DNA from: an uncultured Eubacteriales bacterium
GTDB lineage: Bacteria; Bacillota; Clostridia; Oscillospirales; CAG-272
Reading direction: 5' to 3'
Length of the DNA stretch: 56,206 nucleotides
Assembly: GCA_934394585.1 (NCBI GenBank)
Contig: CAKRQU010000011.1
Span: 1 to 56,206, forward strand
Shown: piece by piece, positions 16,419 to 24,875 of the stretch
Position numbering within the stretch: position 1 is the stretch's first letter
Layout: the number at the start of each line of letters is the position of its first letter
Translations under genes and position numbers: made by a program
The notes under the pieces: generated by a model
Databases searched by the model: none
Seen by the model: only the letters and a program-made list of their open reading frames with translations
What the model was told of the DNA's origin: nothing

Positions 16419-17453
16419 ATGGGATTTTTATATGTATTACTCGCAATATTCCTTTTCGGAATATTGATTTTCATTCATGAGCTGGGGCATTTCCTCACGG
16501 CTCGCCTTTTTCATGTGACCGTGCTGGAATTTTCTATAGGAATGGGACCGAGGATAGTCTGGTGGACTTCCAAAAAGAGCGGCACGGTATACGCTCTGCG
16601 TCTTTTTCCGATAGGCGGTTTTGTTTCCATGGCGGGCGAAGATGAAAAAAGCGAGGATGAAAACGCCATTTCCAAAAAGCCGCTGTGGCAGAGAATGATA
16701 ATAACGGCGGCAGGCTCTTTTTCAAATCTCCTGCTCGGTTTTATCGTGGTGGCGATAATAGTTTTTTCGCTGAAAAATATATATTCGCCGATAATAAGCG
16801 AATTTGACAAGGACGCGATAACATGCACCGAGGGCGGTTTTGAAATCGGCGATAAAATAATAAAAGTAGGTCCGCGAAAAGTCCATACTGCAAATGATGC
16901 TGCTTATGCCATAAGCAGATACGGCGACGAGCCCGTGAAGGTTATCGTGATACGCGACGGCGTGAAAACGGAGCTGACAGTGACTTTCCCGACGGTGACA
17001 AATCAGGGAATAAAATTCGGCGATTACGATTTTTATTTCGAAAAAACCGAAAGAAATTTCTTTACGCTTCTGCGACATACATGGTACCAGTCGGTGATGA
17101 CCGTGCGTCTGGTATGGGATTCGCTTTTTGATCTCATCACGGGCAAATACGGTTTTGCTCAGATATCGGGACCAGTGGGAATAACAAAAGAAATAGCATC
17201 AGTGGCACAAAGCGGAAACAAAACCTCGCTGCTCAGCATATTCTCCATACTGGCGGTAAATCTGGGGCTGATGAACCTGCTCCCTATCCCCGCGCTGGAC
17301 GGCGGCAGACTTTTCTTTATGTTTGTGGAGCTTATTTTCCGCAAACCGATAAAGCAAGAGGTAGAGGGATATATACATTTTGTGGGTATAATAATTCTTC
17401 TCGCGCTGATGGCTGTGGTAGCTTTCAAGGATATAGTGTACCTTTTTAAGTAA
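16419..17453 (+). CDS. rseP: Site-2 membrane metalloprotease with PDZ domain (RseP)
   Basis: A 344-residue M50-family intramembrane protease that cleaves membrane-bound anti-sigma factors or signal-peptide remnants. The zinc motif HELGH is at residues 20-24 in the first transmembrane segment, and the second conserved motif, LLPIPALDGGRLFF, is in a C-terminal membrane segment. A single PDZ domain lies between, near residues 125-190 (GDKIIKVGPRKV). It starts 12 bases after dxr and ends 14 bases before ispG, the usual Gram-positive neighbourhood. Confidence 0.94.
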   Translation: MGFLYVLLAIFLFGILIFIHELGHFLTARLFHVTVLEFSIGMGPRIVWWTSKKSGTVYALRLFPIGGFVSMAGEDEKSEDENAISKKPLWQRMIITAAGSFSNLLLGFIVVAIIVFSLKNIYSPIISEFDKDAITCTEGGFEIGDKIIKVGPRKVHTANDAAYAISRYGDEPVKVIVIRDGVKTELTVTFPTVTNQGIKFGDYDFYFEKTERNFFTLLRHTWYQSVMTVRLVWDSLFDLITGKYGFAQISGPVGITKEIASVAQSGNKTSLLSIFSILAVNLGLMNLLPIPALDGGRLFFMFVELIFRKPIKQEVEGYIHFVGIIILLALMAVVAFKDIVYLFK

Positions 17454-17467
17454 CAAGGGATTTTTTG

Positions 17468-18550
17468 ATGAATTACAATGAGATAAGAAAAAAGACGAGA
17501 AAAATAAAAATAGGAAACCGCACCATAGGCGGCGATTCGCCTATCGCCGTGCAATCCATGACAAATACGGACAGCGGCGATTTTTCCGCTACATATGCGC
17601 AGATGAAAGCGCTGGAGGCGGCGGGTTGCGACATAGTGCGCATGACTGTGCCGGATATGGCGGCGGCAAAAACGATAGAGCGGCTGAAAAGCTCGGATAT
17701 AAGCATACCGATAGTGGCGGATATTCATTTTGATTATCGTCTGGCTCTGGCGGCGGCTGATGCGGGCGCGGACAAAATACGCATAAACCCCGGAAATATC
17801 GGTGATACGGCAAAGGTGAAAGCCGTGACCGACAAATGCCGCGAAAAAGGCATTCCGATACGCATAGGGGTAAACAGCGGCTCTCTCGAAAAGTCTATTC
17901 TCGCGAAATACGGCGCTCCGACGCCTCAGGCTCTCGCCGAAAGCGCACTCGGACACGTGAAAATACTCGAAAATCTCGATTTTTACGATATTGCCGTTTC
18001 GATAAAATCCAGCGATGTATATACCATGGTGAGCGCGACGGAGATTTTTTCGCAGATGTGCGATTACCCGCTGCATCTCGGGGTTACCGAGGCGGGCAGA
18101 GGCGAAGCGGGATGCATAAAAAGCGCCGTGGGCATAGGTTCGCTTCTCATGCGCGGTATCGGAGATACGGTGCGCGTTTCGCTGACGGATGACCCCGTGC
18201 GCGAAATATATGCCGCGCAAAGCATACTGAAATCGCTGTCGCTTTATACGGGCGGATATATAAATATAGTTTCCTGCCCGACCTGCGGCAGGACAAAAAT
18301 AGATCTGATATCTCTCTGCGAAAAGCTGGAGGGCAGGCTTTCGGGGCTGAAACCGGAAAGAAAAATCACCGTAGCCGTGATGGGGTGCGTAGTAAACGGA
18401 CCGGGCGAGGCGAGAGAAGCGGATATCGGCATAGCCGGCGGAAACGGAGAAGCAGTGCTTTTCCGCCGCGGCGAGATAATACGCAAAATCAAAGAGGAGG
18501 ATATTTTGGCGGAGCTTGAAAAAGAAACGGCGCGGCTCTGTCAAAGCTGA
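17468..18550 (+). CDS. ispG: 4-hydroxy-3-methylbut-2-en-1-yl diphosphate synthase
   Basis: A 360-residue 4Fe-4S enzyme of the MEP pathway that converts cyclic methylerythritol diphosphate to HMBPP using flavodoxin or ferredoxin electrons. The N-terminal TIM barrel starts at PIAVQSMTNTD. The C-terminal cluster-binding cysteines are C270 and C273 in SCPTCGRT and C307 in MGCVVNGPGE, with the conserved E314. The ATG at 17468 follows AAGGGA; a TTG one codon earlier is not needed. The polC start lies 10 bases after the stop. Confidence 0.95.
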   Translation: MNYNEIRKKTRKIKIGNRTIGGDSPIAVQSMTNTDSGDFSATYAQMKALEAAGCDIVRMTVPDMAAAKTIERLKSSDISIPIVADIHFDYRLALAAADAGADKIRINPGNIGDTAKVKAVTDKCREKGIPIRIGVNSGSLEKSILAKYGAPTPQALAESALGHVKILENLDFYDIAVSIKSSDVYTMVSATEIFSQMCDYPLHLGVTEAGRGEAGCIKSAVGIGSLLMRGIGDTVRVSLTDDPVREIYAAQSILKSLSLYTGGYINIVSCPTCGRTKIDLISLCEKLEGRLSGLKPERKITVAVMGCVVNGPGEAREADIGIAGGNGEAVLFRRGEIIRKIKEEDILAELEKETARLCQS

Positions 18551-18560
18551 AAAGGGGCAG

Positions 18561-21500
18561 ATGGCAAATCCCGAAAGAACACTGACAGAGCTTTTTGACA
18601 AATATGTTCCGATGGCGGAAAACAGAACGATACTGGACGGCGGCAGAGTACTCCGCATGCGCATAGACAAGGAAAAGCGCATGATGGAGGTGGATGCCGC
18701 TTTCGGTGCGCTGGTGGGAAAAAATGAACTGTATAAGCTGGAGCAGGTTTTGTGCGATACATACAGGCTCGCCTATCTGAAAATCTGCCCGAAATACGAC
18801 CCGTCGCTTTTTTCTCCGAAATATTTTCCCGAGGTAATCACCGAGGCTCGCCATACAAATATCATTTCTCACGGATTTCTCCAGAAATACAATGCGGATT
18901 TTGACGAAAATACGATAAATATAGAGATAATGTTCGGCGCGGGCGGACTCGGCATGATGCGCGACGCTTCCGTAGGCGAAAAAATCGCGCGGATAATAGA
19001 AAACGAATTCGGACTGAAATATACCGTGAATTTCAGAACGGCGGGGAATATAGATGTGGATTACGAAGAGATGATCCGCAGCACATTTGAGGCGGAGCAT
19101 GAAAAATCCGCGGAAACAAAGGACGAGGCGGAAGTTTTTGAAATGCACACTTCGCTTTCAAACGAGCCTATGGTAAACGAAACCGATGAAAACGGCATAC
19201 TCCACATAGGCAATATAATGCTGGATATTTCATCGCCGGAGCCGCTTTACGGCGAAGCTTTTGAAATAATCCCCACGGCGATGCGCGAGATAGAGGGGCG
19301 GATGCCTTCCGTTACGGCGGTGGGCAAAATGTTCGGGCTGGAGCTTCGTGAGCTTCGCGGGAAAGGCTCTGCCGTATCGTTTTTCTTAACCGACGATGAC
19401 GCTTCCATAACGGTGAAAATAATACTGCCAAACGATAAAGCGGCGATTTTTTCGGGGCTGAAAAACGGATGCGCCCTCGCCGTGCACGGGCGGTATAAAT
19501 ACGATGAATTTGCCGCGGAAAACGTGCTTTCGCTTGTTGCCGCGCAGAAAATAAAGCTTGTTTTGCGCACAGATGACGCGCCCGAAAAGCGTGTGGAGCT
19601 TCATCTGCATACAAATATGTCCATGATGGACGCCACAATAGATCCTTACGGCATAGTGGAGCTGGCAAAAAACTGGGGGCACAAAGCCATCGCGATAACA
19701 GACCACGGAAATGTTCAGGGATATCAGGAAGCGATGCTCGCCGCGGAAAAGCTGGGTATGAAGGTTATTTACGGCATGGAGGCGTATTTTGTCGATGATA
19801 CGGCAAAAGCCATATACGGCGATGACGAAATAACATTCGAAGATGAATTTGTAGTTTTCGATACGGAAACCACTGGACTTTCCGCCATATACAACAAACT
19901 GACGGAAATAGGCGCCGTAAAGGTGAAAAACGGCGAAGTGCTGGAGGTTTTCAATACATTTGTAAATCCCGAGGTGCATATACCGGAAAACATCACGGAG
20001 CTGACGGGAATAACGGATGAAATGGTGGCTGACGCGCCGAAAACAAAGGAAGCCGTGCAGAGTTTTCTCGATTTTATCGGCGACAGGACGCTTGTCGCGC
20101 ACAATGCTACTTTCGATATGGGATTTATCCGCAAAGCCGCCGACGATTACGGACTGAAATTTGACAATGCATATATAGATACCGTCGCAATGTCGCGTTT
20201 TGTAAATCCCGATCTGAAAAAGCATAAGCTGGATATAATAGCGGATTATTACGGGCTGGGCGATTTCAATCATCACCGCGCGAGCGACGATGCGGAAATG
20301 TGTTCCGCAATTTTCTATCGCATGATAGAAAAGCTGAAAGGCGAGGGAATAGATTCACTCGCGCATCTTTCGCGCTCGATGGTGGAAAATACGGATCCGA
20401 AAAAGCTGAAAACCTATCATCAGATAATCCTCGTGAAAAACAAAACGGGACTGAAAAATCTGTACAGGCTGATATCGGATTCTTACCTGAAATATTACAA
20501 GCGCGTGCCGAGAATACCGAAAACACAGCTGGAAAAATACCGCGAGGGACTGATAATAGGCTCTGCCTGTGAAGCGGGGCAGCTTTTTTCGGCACTCGTG
20601 GAGGGCAAACCGTGGGACGAGCTTGTTTCCATAGCGCAGTTTTACGATTATCTGGAAATTCAGCCGCTTTCGAATAACGGATTTCTCATCCGCGAGGGCA
20701 GAGTGCCGAATGAGGACGGACTGCGCGATCTGAACCGCAAAATAGTGAAACTCGGCGAAGAAACGGGCAAGCCCGTGGTCGCCACATGCGACGCGCATTT
20801 TATCGAAAAACATGATGAAATATACAGAAAAATTCTGCTCGCCGGCATGAAATTTTCAGATGCGGATGCCGATATCGGGCTTTATCTGCGCACTACAAAC
20901 GAGATGCTCGAGGAATTTTCCTATCTCGGAAAAGAAAAGGCTTACGAAATCGTAGTGACAAATCCGAATAAGATAGCGGACGAGATAGAAGAGGGCATAC
21001 GTCCTTTTCCGAAAGGTACGTTTACGCCGAAAATAGACGGCGCGGAGGAAGATCTGCAAAACCGTTGCTACAACCGCGCAAAATCGCTTTACGGCGATCC
21101 TCTGCCCGATATAGTGCGCGAAAGACTGGAAAAGGAGCTCGGCTCCATCATCAAAAACGGCTTTGCCGTACTTTATATGATAGCGCAGAAGCTGGTGAGC
21201 TTTTCCGAAAGTCAGGGCTACCTCGTAGGCTCGCGAGGCTCGGTAGGCTCCTCATTTGTCGCTTCCATGGGCGGTATATCGGAGGTAAATCCTCTGCCGC
21301 CGCATTATTACTGCCCGCATTGCCGGTATTCGGAATTTTTCACCGACGGTTCCGTCGGCTCCGGCTTTGACCTGCCGGATAAAAATTGCCCGAAATGCGG
21401 CACTCCGCTCAAGGGCGACGGACATAATATTCCTTTTGAAACATTCCTCGGTTTCCACGGTGAAAAATCGCCCGATATAGACCTGAATTTTTCGGGAGAA

Positions 21501-22892
21501 GTACAGGGCAGAGTACATAAATATACAGAAGAGCTTTTCGGCGCGGAAAACGTTTTCCGCGCGGGAACGATAGGCGCCGTGGCGAGCAAAACCGCCTACG
21601 GTTATGTGCGCAAATATCTCGACGAGCACAAAATGAATACGACAAAGGCGGAAATAGAGCGACTCGTTTCGCATTGCGTCGGCGTAAAGCGCACTACGGG
21701 TCAGCACCCGGGCGGCATAGTCGTAGTACCGAAGGAAAACGAAATATACGATTTCACGCCTGTGCAGCATCCCGCCGACGACCCGAATTCCAATATAGTG
21801 ACCACGCATTTCACATTTGAATATCTGCACGATACGCTGCTCAAACTCGACGAGCTGGGGCACGATATTCCGACGAAGTACAAAATGATAGAGCGCTTCA
21901 CGAATACGAGCGTGATGGATGTGCCGATGAACGACCCCGAGGTATACAAGCTTTTCACTTCCACTGAGCCGCTCGGCGCTACCGCGGCGGAAATCCGCTC
22001 GCCCATAGGCACGCTCGGCATACCGGAAATGGGCACGGGATTTGTGCAGGGAATGCTGATGGATACAAAACCGCAGACATTTGCGGATTTGCTTCAGGTT
22101 TCGGGGCTTTCGCACGGCACGGACGTTTGGCTCGGAAATGCGCAGGTGCTTTGTAAAAAGAATATATGTACGATTTCTTCCGTCATCGGTACGCGCGACA
22201 GTATAATGATATCGCTAATCGGTTACGGCATGGACAGCGGCGACGCTTTTAATATAATGGAAAAAGTACGCAAGGGCAAAGGACTTTCACCCGAAATGGA
22301 AGAAAAAATGCGCTCCTGCAATGTCCCCGATTGGTATATAGATTCGTGCAAAAAGATAAAATATCTCTTCCCGAAGGCGCATGCGGCGGCTTATGTAATG
22401 AGTGCCATTCGTCTGGGATGGTATAAGGTTCACAGACCTCTGGAATTTTACTGCGCCTTTCTCAGCGCCGCACCGGGCGGTTTCGATGCCTCCATAGCCA
22501 TGAAAGGCAAGGACGCCATAGTCCGTTGTCTTGAGGAAATAGAGGCAAAAGGAAACGATACCTCGCAAAAAGATGACGCGCTGTATAACTCCATGCAGCT
22601 GGCAAATGAATTTCTCGCGCGCGGTTTCAAATTTTTGCCGGTAGACCTTTATAAATCCGACGCGCGTCTTTTCCTGCCGGAAAACGGGAAAATGCGGCTT
22701 CCTTTCGGCGCATTGCCGGGACTCGGCGAAGCTGCGGCGCAGAGCCTTCAGGCGGCAAAAGCCGATGGGGAATATCTTTCGATAGAGGATTTGCAGCAGC
22801 GCTCCTGCGTATCAAAGGCAGTGCTCGAAATTCTTGATACAAACGGCGTCCTCGCGGGACTTTCGGAAACAAATCAGATGAGATTATTCTGA
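18561..22892 (+). CDS. polC: DNA polymerase III subunit alpha, Gram-positive PolC type
   Basis: A 1443-residue replicative polymerase, close to the usual ~1440. Domains in order: an N-terminal region, an OB fold near residues 240-330, a PHP domain starting at ELHLHTNMSMMDA (about 345), and a 3'-5' proofreading exonuclease inserted in the PHP domain (FDTETTGL at about 433, HNATFDMGF at about 514, and a distal histidine/aspartate near HRASDDAE). The polymerase domain follows, with zinc-type cysteines CPHC...CPKC (about 916-950) and the catalytic PDIDLNFSGE near 971. The ATG at 18561 follows AAAAGGGG; a longer frame from a TTG at 18516 lies inside ispG. It is the last gene of the pyrH operon. 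Confidence 0.96.
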   Translation: MANPERTLTELFDKYVPMAENRTILDGGRVLRMRIDKEKRMMEVDAAFGALVGKNELYKLEQVLCDTYRLAYLKICPKYDPSLFSPKYFPEVITEARHTNIISHGFLQKYNADFDENTINIEIMFGAGGLGMMRDASVGEKIARIIENEFGLKYTVNFRTAGNIDVDYEEMIRSTFEAEHEKSAETKDEAEVFEMHTSLSNEPMVNETDENGILHIGNIMLDISSPEPLYGEAFEIIPTAMREIEGRMPSVTAVGKMFGLELRELRGKGSAVSFFLTDDDASITVKIILPNDKAAIFSGLKNGCALAVHGRYKYDEFAAENVLSLVAAQKIKLVLRTDDAPEKRVELHLHTNMSMMDATIDPYGIVELAKNWGHKAIAITDHGNVQGYQEAMLAAEKLGMKVIYGMEAYFVDDTAKAIYGDDEITFEDEFVVFDTETTGLSAIYNKLTEIGAVKVKNGEVLEVFNTFVNPEVHIPENITELTGITDEMVADAPKTKEAVQSFLDFIGDRTLVAHNATFDMGFIRKAADDYGLKFDNAYIDTVAMSRFVNPDLKKHKLDIIADYYGLGDFNHHRASDDAEMCSAIFYRMIEKLKGEGIDSLAHLSRSMVENTDPKKLKTYHQIILVKNKTGLKNLYRLISDSYLKYYKRVPRIPKTQLEKYREGLIIGSACEAGQLFSALVEGKPWDELVSIAQFYDYLEIQPLSNNGFLIREGRVPNEDGLRDLNRKIVKLGEETGKPVVATCDAHFIEKHDEIYRKILLAGMKFSDADADIGLYLRTTNEMLEEFSYLGKEKAYEIVVTNPNKIADEIEEGIRPFPKGTFTPKIDGAEEDLQNRCYNRAKSLYGDPLPDIVRERLEKELGSIIKNGFAVLYMIAQKLVSFSESQGYLVGSRGSVGSSFVASMGGISEVNPLPPHYYCPHCRYSEFFTDGSVGSGFDLPDKNCPKCGTPLKGDGHNIPFETFLGFHGEKSPDIDLNFSGEVQGRVHKYTEELFGAENVFRAGTIGAVASKTAYGYVRKYLDEHKMNTTKAEIERLVSHCVGVKRTTGQHPGGIVVVPKENEIYDFTPVQHPADDPNSNIVTTHFTFEYLHDTLLKLDELGHDIPTKYKMIERFTNTSVMDVPMNDPEVYKLFTSTEPLGATAAEIRSPIGTLGIPEMGTGFVQGMLMDTKPQTFADLLQVSGLSHGTDVWLGNAQVLCKKNICTISSVIGTRDSIMISLIGYGMDSGDAFNIMEKVRKGKGLSPEMEEKMRSCNVPDWYIDSCKKIKYLFPKAHAAAYVMSAIRLGWYKVHRPLEFYCAFLSAAPGGFDASIAMKGKDAIVRCLEEIEAKGNDTSQKDDALYNSMQLANEFLARGFKFLPVDLYKSDARLFLPENGKMRLPFGALPGLGEAAAQSLQAAKADGEYLSIEDLQQRSCVSKAVLEILDTNGVLAGLSETNQMRLF

Positions 22893-22941
22893 TAAAAATG
22901 CAATTTTTTTGATATTTTTTACAATTTTTTTTGTAAAAGCC

Positions 22942-22970
22942 TTGTAATGGCGGAAAAATAATGGTATAAT
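22942..22970 (+). promoter_or_regulatory. Sigma-A promoter of hup
   Basis: TTGTAA at 22942-22947 and a perfect TATAAT at 22965-22970 with a 17-base spacer, 65 bases before the HU start codon. The gap just before it contains a small AT-rich inverted repeat (TTTACAA...TTGTAAA). Confidence 0.8.
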
Positions 22971-23034
22971 ACAGTTAGTTTATTTGGCGTAGTACGCTCA
23001 AGAAAGAAAAATAAAAACAGAAAGGATAAGCATC

Positions 23035-23310
23035 ATGAATAAGACACAACTGGTTGATGTTGTTGCTGCAAAGGCAGAACTCAAAAAGAAAGAGGCTGAA
23101 GCAGCAGTAAACGCTGTGGTTGCCGCAATCACGGAAGCTCTCGAAGCAGGAGAAAAGGTTCAGCTTTCCGGTCTCGGCACTTTCGAAGTAAAAGAAAGAG
23201 CAGCAAGAACAGGAAGAAATCCCAAAACTCTCGAAGCCATCACTATCCCCGCTTGCAAGTATGCAGCTTTCTCCGCAAGCAAAACGCTTAAGGAATCCGT
23301 AAATAAATAA
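23035..23310 (+). CDS. hup: HU family DNA-binding protein
   Basis: A 91-residue histone-like protein that bends and compacts DNA. The N-terminal helices (MNKTQLVDVVAAKA) and the family signature GLGTFEVKERAARTGRNPKT, which forms the DNA-clasping beta arm, are both clear. An AGAAAGGA ribosome site precedes the ATG. Codon use is richer in common codons (GCA, GAA, CTC) than in the neighbours, as expected of a highly expressed gene. It has its own promoter and a terminator before rqcP. Confidence 0.96.
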   Translation: MNKTQLVDVVAAKAELKKKEAEAAVNAVVAAITEALEAGEKVQLSGLGTFEVKERAARTGRNPKTLEAITIPACKYAAFSASKTLKESVNK

Positions 23311-23314
23311 TGAC

Positions 23315-23345
23315 AAAAAGGCTCTCGTATACGTGAGCCTTTTAA
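23315..23345 (+). terminator. Intrinsic terminator after hup
   Basis: AAAAGGCTC and GAGCCTTTT form a 9-bp stem around a 10-base loop. Only a short T-run follows, so read-through into rqcP is plausible. Confidence 0.75.
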
Positions 23346-23364
23346 ACTTTCGGGAGGAAAACCG

Positions 23365-23604
23365 ATGCGACTTGATAAATATTTAAAGGTTTCGCGTATA
23401 ATAAAACGCAGGACCGTGGCAAACAACGCCTGCGATACCGAACACGTAAAGGTGAACGGAAAGGAAGCAAAGGCTTCATATCAGGTAAAAACCGGAGATA
23501 TAATAGAAATAACATTCGGCGAAAAAGTGATGAAGCTGCGCGTGACGGATGTCCGCGAGCATGCTCTCAAAAACGAAGCCGGCGATCTCTATGAGGTTTT
23601 GTAA
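23365..23604 (+). CDS. rqcP: S4-domain RNA-binding protein RqcP (YabO/Hsp15 type)
   Basis: A 79-residue protein made of a single S4 RNA-binding domain: MRLDKYLKVSRIIKRRTVAN, then VNGKEAKASYQVKTGDIIEI. Bacterial RqcP works with RqcH on stalled 50S subunits to add C-terminal alanine tails in ribosome quality control. The position next to yabP, yabQ and divIC is the same as in Bacillus, where the gene was called yabO. The ribosome site GGGAGG sits 6-12 bases before the ATG. Confidence 0.9.
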   Translation: MRLDKYLKVSRIIKRRTVANNACDTEHVKVNGKEAKASYQVKTGDIIEITFGEKVMKLRVTDVREHALKNEAGDLYEVL

Positions 23605-23615
23605 TAAAAAATAAA

Positions 23616-23664
23616 GCTCCCGCATAGAATGTTTTTGAAAAAAGCATTTTGCGGGAGGTTTTTA
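23616..23664 (+). terminator. Terminator-like hairpin that contains the yabP ribosome binding site
   Basis: CTCCCGCA (from 23618) pairs with TGCGGGAG (ending 23657), with extra A-T pairing inside, followed by a T-run. The 3' arm includes GGGAGG, the Shine-Dalgarno sequence of yabP, whose ATG is at 23664. Read-through RNA would therefore fold its own ribosome site away. Confidence 0.65.
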
Positions 23665-23939
23665 TGGAAAATACTGCGAAGCAAAAGGATCAGAATATAT
23701 ATATCACAAACAGAAGCAATATAAAAGTGACGGGTGTCACCGATGTGATAAATTTCGATGAATATGCCGTTTGCATGAATACGGAAAACGGAGAGCTTAC
23801 TCTGGAGGGCGAGGGGCTTCATATATCGGAGCTTTCTCTCGGTTCGGGTGAAGTGGCGGTGGAAGGAAAGTTTTATGCGCTTTCCTACAGTGACGGCATC
23901 CGAAAGAAAAAGGGCGGACTTTTCTCGCGCGCAAAATGA
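23664..23939 (+). CDS. yabP: Sporulation protein YabP
   Basis: A 91-residue protein of the YabP/YqfC family, needed for normal endospore assembly in Bacillus and made in the mother cell. The segment ITNRSNIKVTGVTDVINFDEYAVCMNTENGEL is the family core (residues about 13-45). There is no signal or membrane segment. The ATG at 23664 follows GGGAGG inside a hairpin arm; an upstream TTG in frame at 23649 is less likely. The stop overlaps yabQ by 4 bases. Confidence 0.88.
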   Translation: MENTAKQKDQNIYITNRSNIKVTGVTDVINFDEYAVCMNTENGELTLEGEGLHISELSLGSGEVAVEGKFYALSYSDGIRKKKGGLFSRAK

Positions 23940-24565
23940 ACGGATTTTTTTATGATAATCCTCTCGATATACTGAAATTTTTTCTGCTCGGAGCGGTGCT
24001 CGGGACTTTTTTTGATGTTTTCAGAATAGCGCGTATCGCGCTTGATGGGGAAGGCTCGGTTTTGCCGAATCCGCTTTATATAAAAATAGCTCCCGCGGGA
24101 TTTTTCGAAGAAAAGGAAAAGAAAAAATTCAAAGGCGCTGTGCTTTGCGCGCTTACTTTTGCGGGAGATCTGATATTCTGCATATTTTCGGCGGCTGCTT
24201 TTATTTTTCTTACTTATGCCGTAAATGACGGGGAAATACGTATTTTCGGTTTTATTCTGGCGGCGCTCGGCTTTACGCTTTACTATATCAGCATAGGAAA
24301 AGGCGTAATATATCTGTCGGGACATATAATATTTTTAATAAAAATATTGATTTATTGGCTATTATATATTATAATAAAACCGATAAAAGCTGTTTTTGCG
24401 TTTGCGGCGCGTCTGATAAAGCGTGTTTTTGCCGCGACTATCGGTGCCGTGGCAAGGAAAATATATTACAGGCGGCGGCTTTTATATACAAAAAAGATGT
24501 GCGGAAAATTTTCATGCGAGCTTGAAAATTTTTTTGAAATGAAATCGGAGGAGGCAAAAAAATGA
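23936..24565 (+). CDS. yabQ: Spore cortex biosynthesis protein YabQ
   Basis: A 209-residue membrane protein that starts in an ATGA overlap with yabP and ends in an ATGA overlap with divIC. At least four hydrophobic segments occur in the first 160 residues, including LKFFLLGAVLGTFFDVFRI, typical of YabQ, followed by a basic C-terminal tail. In Bacillus YabQ lies in the forespore-surrounding membrane and is needed for cortex formation. Its presence is the best single argument that this organism forms endospores. Confidence 0.85.
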   Translation: MNGFFYDNPLDILKFFLLGAVLGTFFDVFRIARIALDGEGSVLPNPLYIKIAPAGFFEEKEKKKFKGAVLCALTFAGDLIFCIFSAAAFIFLTYAVNDGEIRIFGFILAALGFTLYYISIGKGVIYLSGHIIFLIKILIYWLLYIIIKPIKAVFAFAARLIKRVFAATIGAVARKIYYRRRLLYTKKMCGKFSCELENFFEMKSEEAKK

Positions 24566-24828
24566 AAAGCAAAACTGGCTTTATGCCGAAATTTATATTT
24601 TTTGTTTTTCTTGTTTTCTGTGTTTTTTCCGTGGTTACGCTGAGAATACAGTTGAACTCGCTGAAAGCCGAAAAGGCGGATATGGCAGACAGATTAAGCG
24701 AATGCCGCTACCGTCTGGAGGAATTGGATTACGAATATTCGCTCGATGAGGATGCCTATATAGAACGCTATATGCGGAAAAACGGCTACCGTATGGGCGG
24801 AGAGATAATTTTCAAAGCCGAAGATTGA
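24562..24828 (+). CDS. divIC: Septum formation protein of the DivIC/FtsB family
   Basis: An 88-residue single-pass membrane protein: a short basic N-terminus, a transmembrane helix at about residues 9-26 (FIFFVFLVFCVFSVV), then a coiled coil (LNSLKAEKADMADRL...) and a short C-terminal tail ending near YRMGGEIIFKAED, which resembles the DivIC end. DivIC works with FtsL and DivIB at the division site. The weak sequence conservation of this family leaves the name resting partly on position after yabQ. Confidence 0.82.
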   Translation: MKSKTGFMPKFIFFVFLVFCVFSVVTLRIQLNSLKAEKADMADRLSECRYRLEELDYEYSLDEDAYIERYMRKNGYRMGGEIIFKAED

Positions 24829-24841
24829 AATATGAGATAAC

Positions 24842-24875
24842 AAAAATAACGTTCCCGCGGGAACGTTATTTTTTA
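24842..24875 (+). terminator. Perfect 32-bp palindromic terminator after divIC
   Basis: 24842-24857 is the exact reverse complement of 24858-24873. The hairpin begins with an A-tract and ends with a T-tract, so it can stop transcription in both directions. It marks the left edge of repeat copy 3. Confidence 0.88.

Noticed and set aside
24842..24873. 32-bp perfect palindrome as an operator or recombination site
   Set aside because: It follows the divIC stop, begins with an A-tract and ends with a T-tract, which is better explained as a bidirectional terminator.
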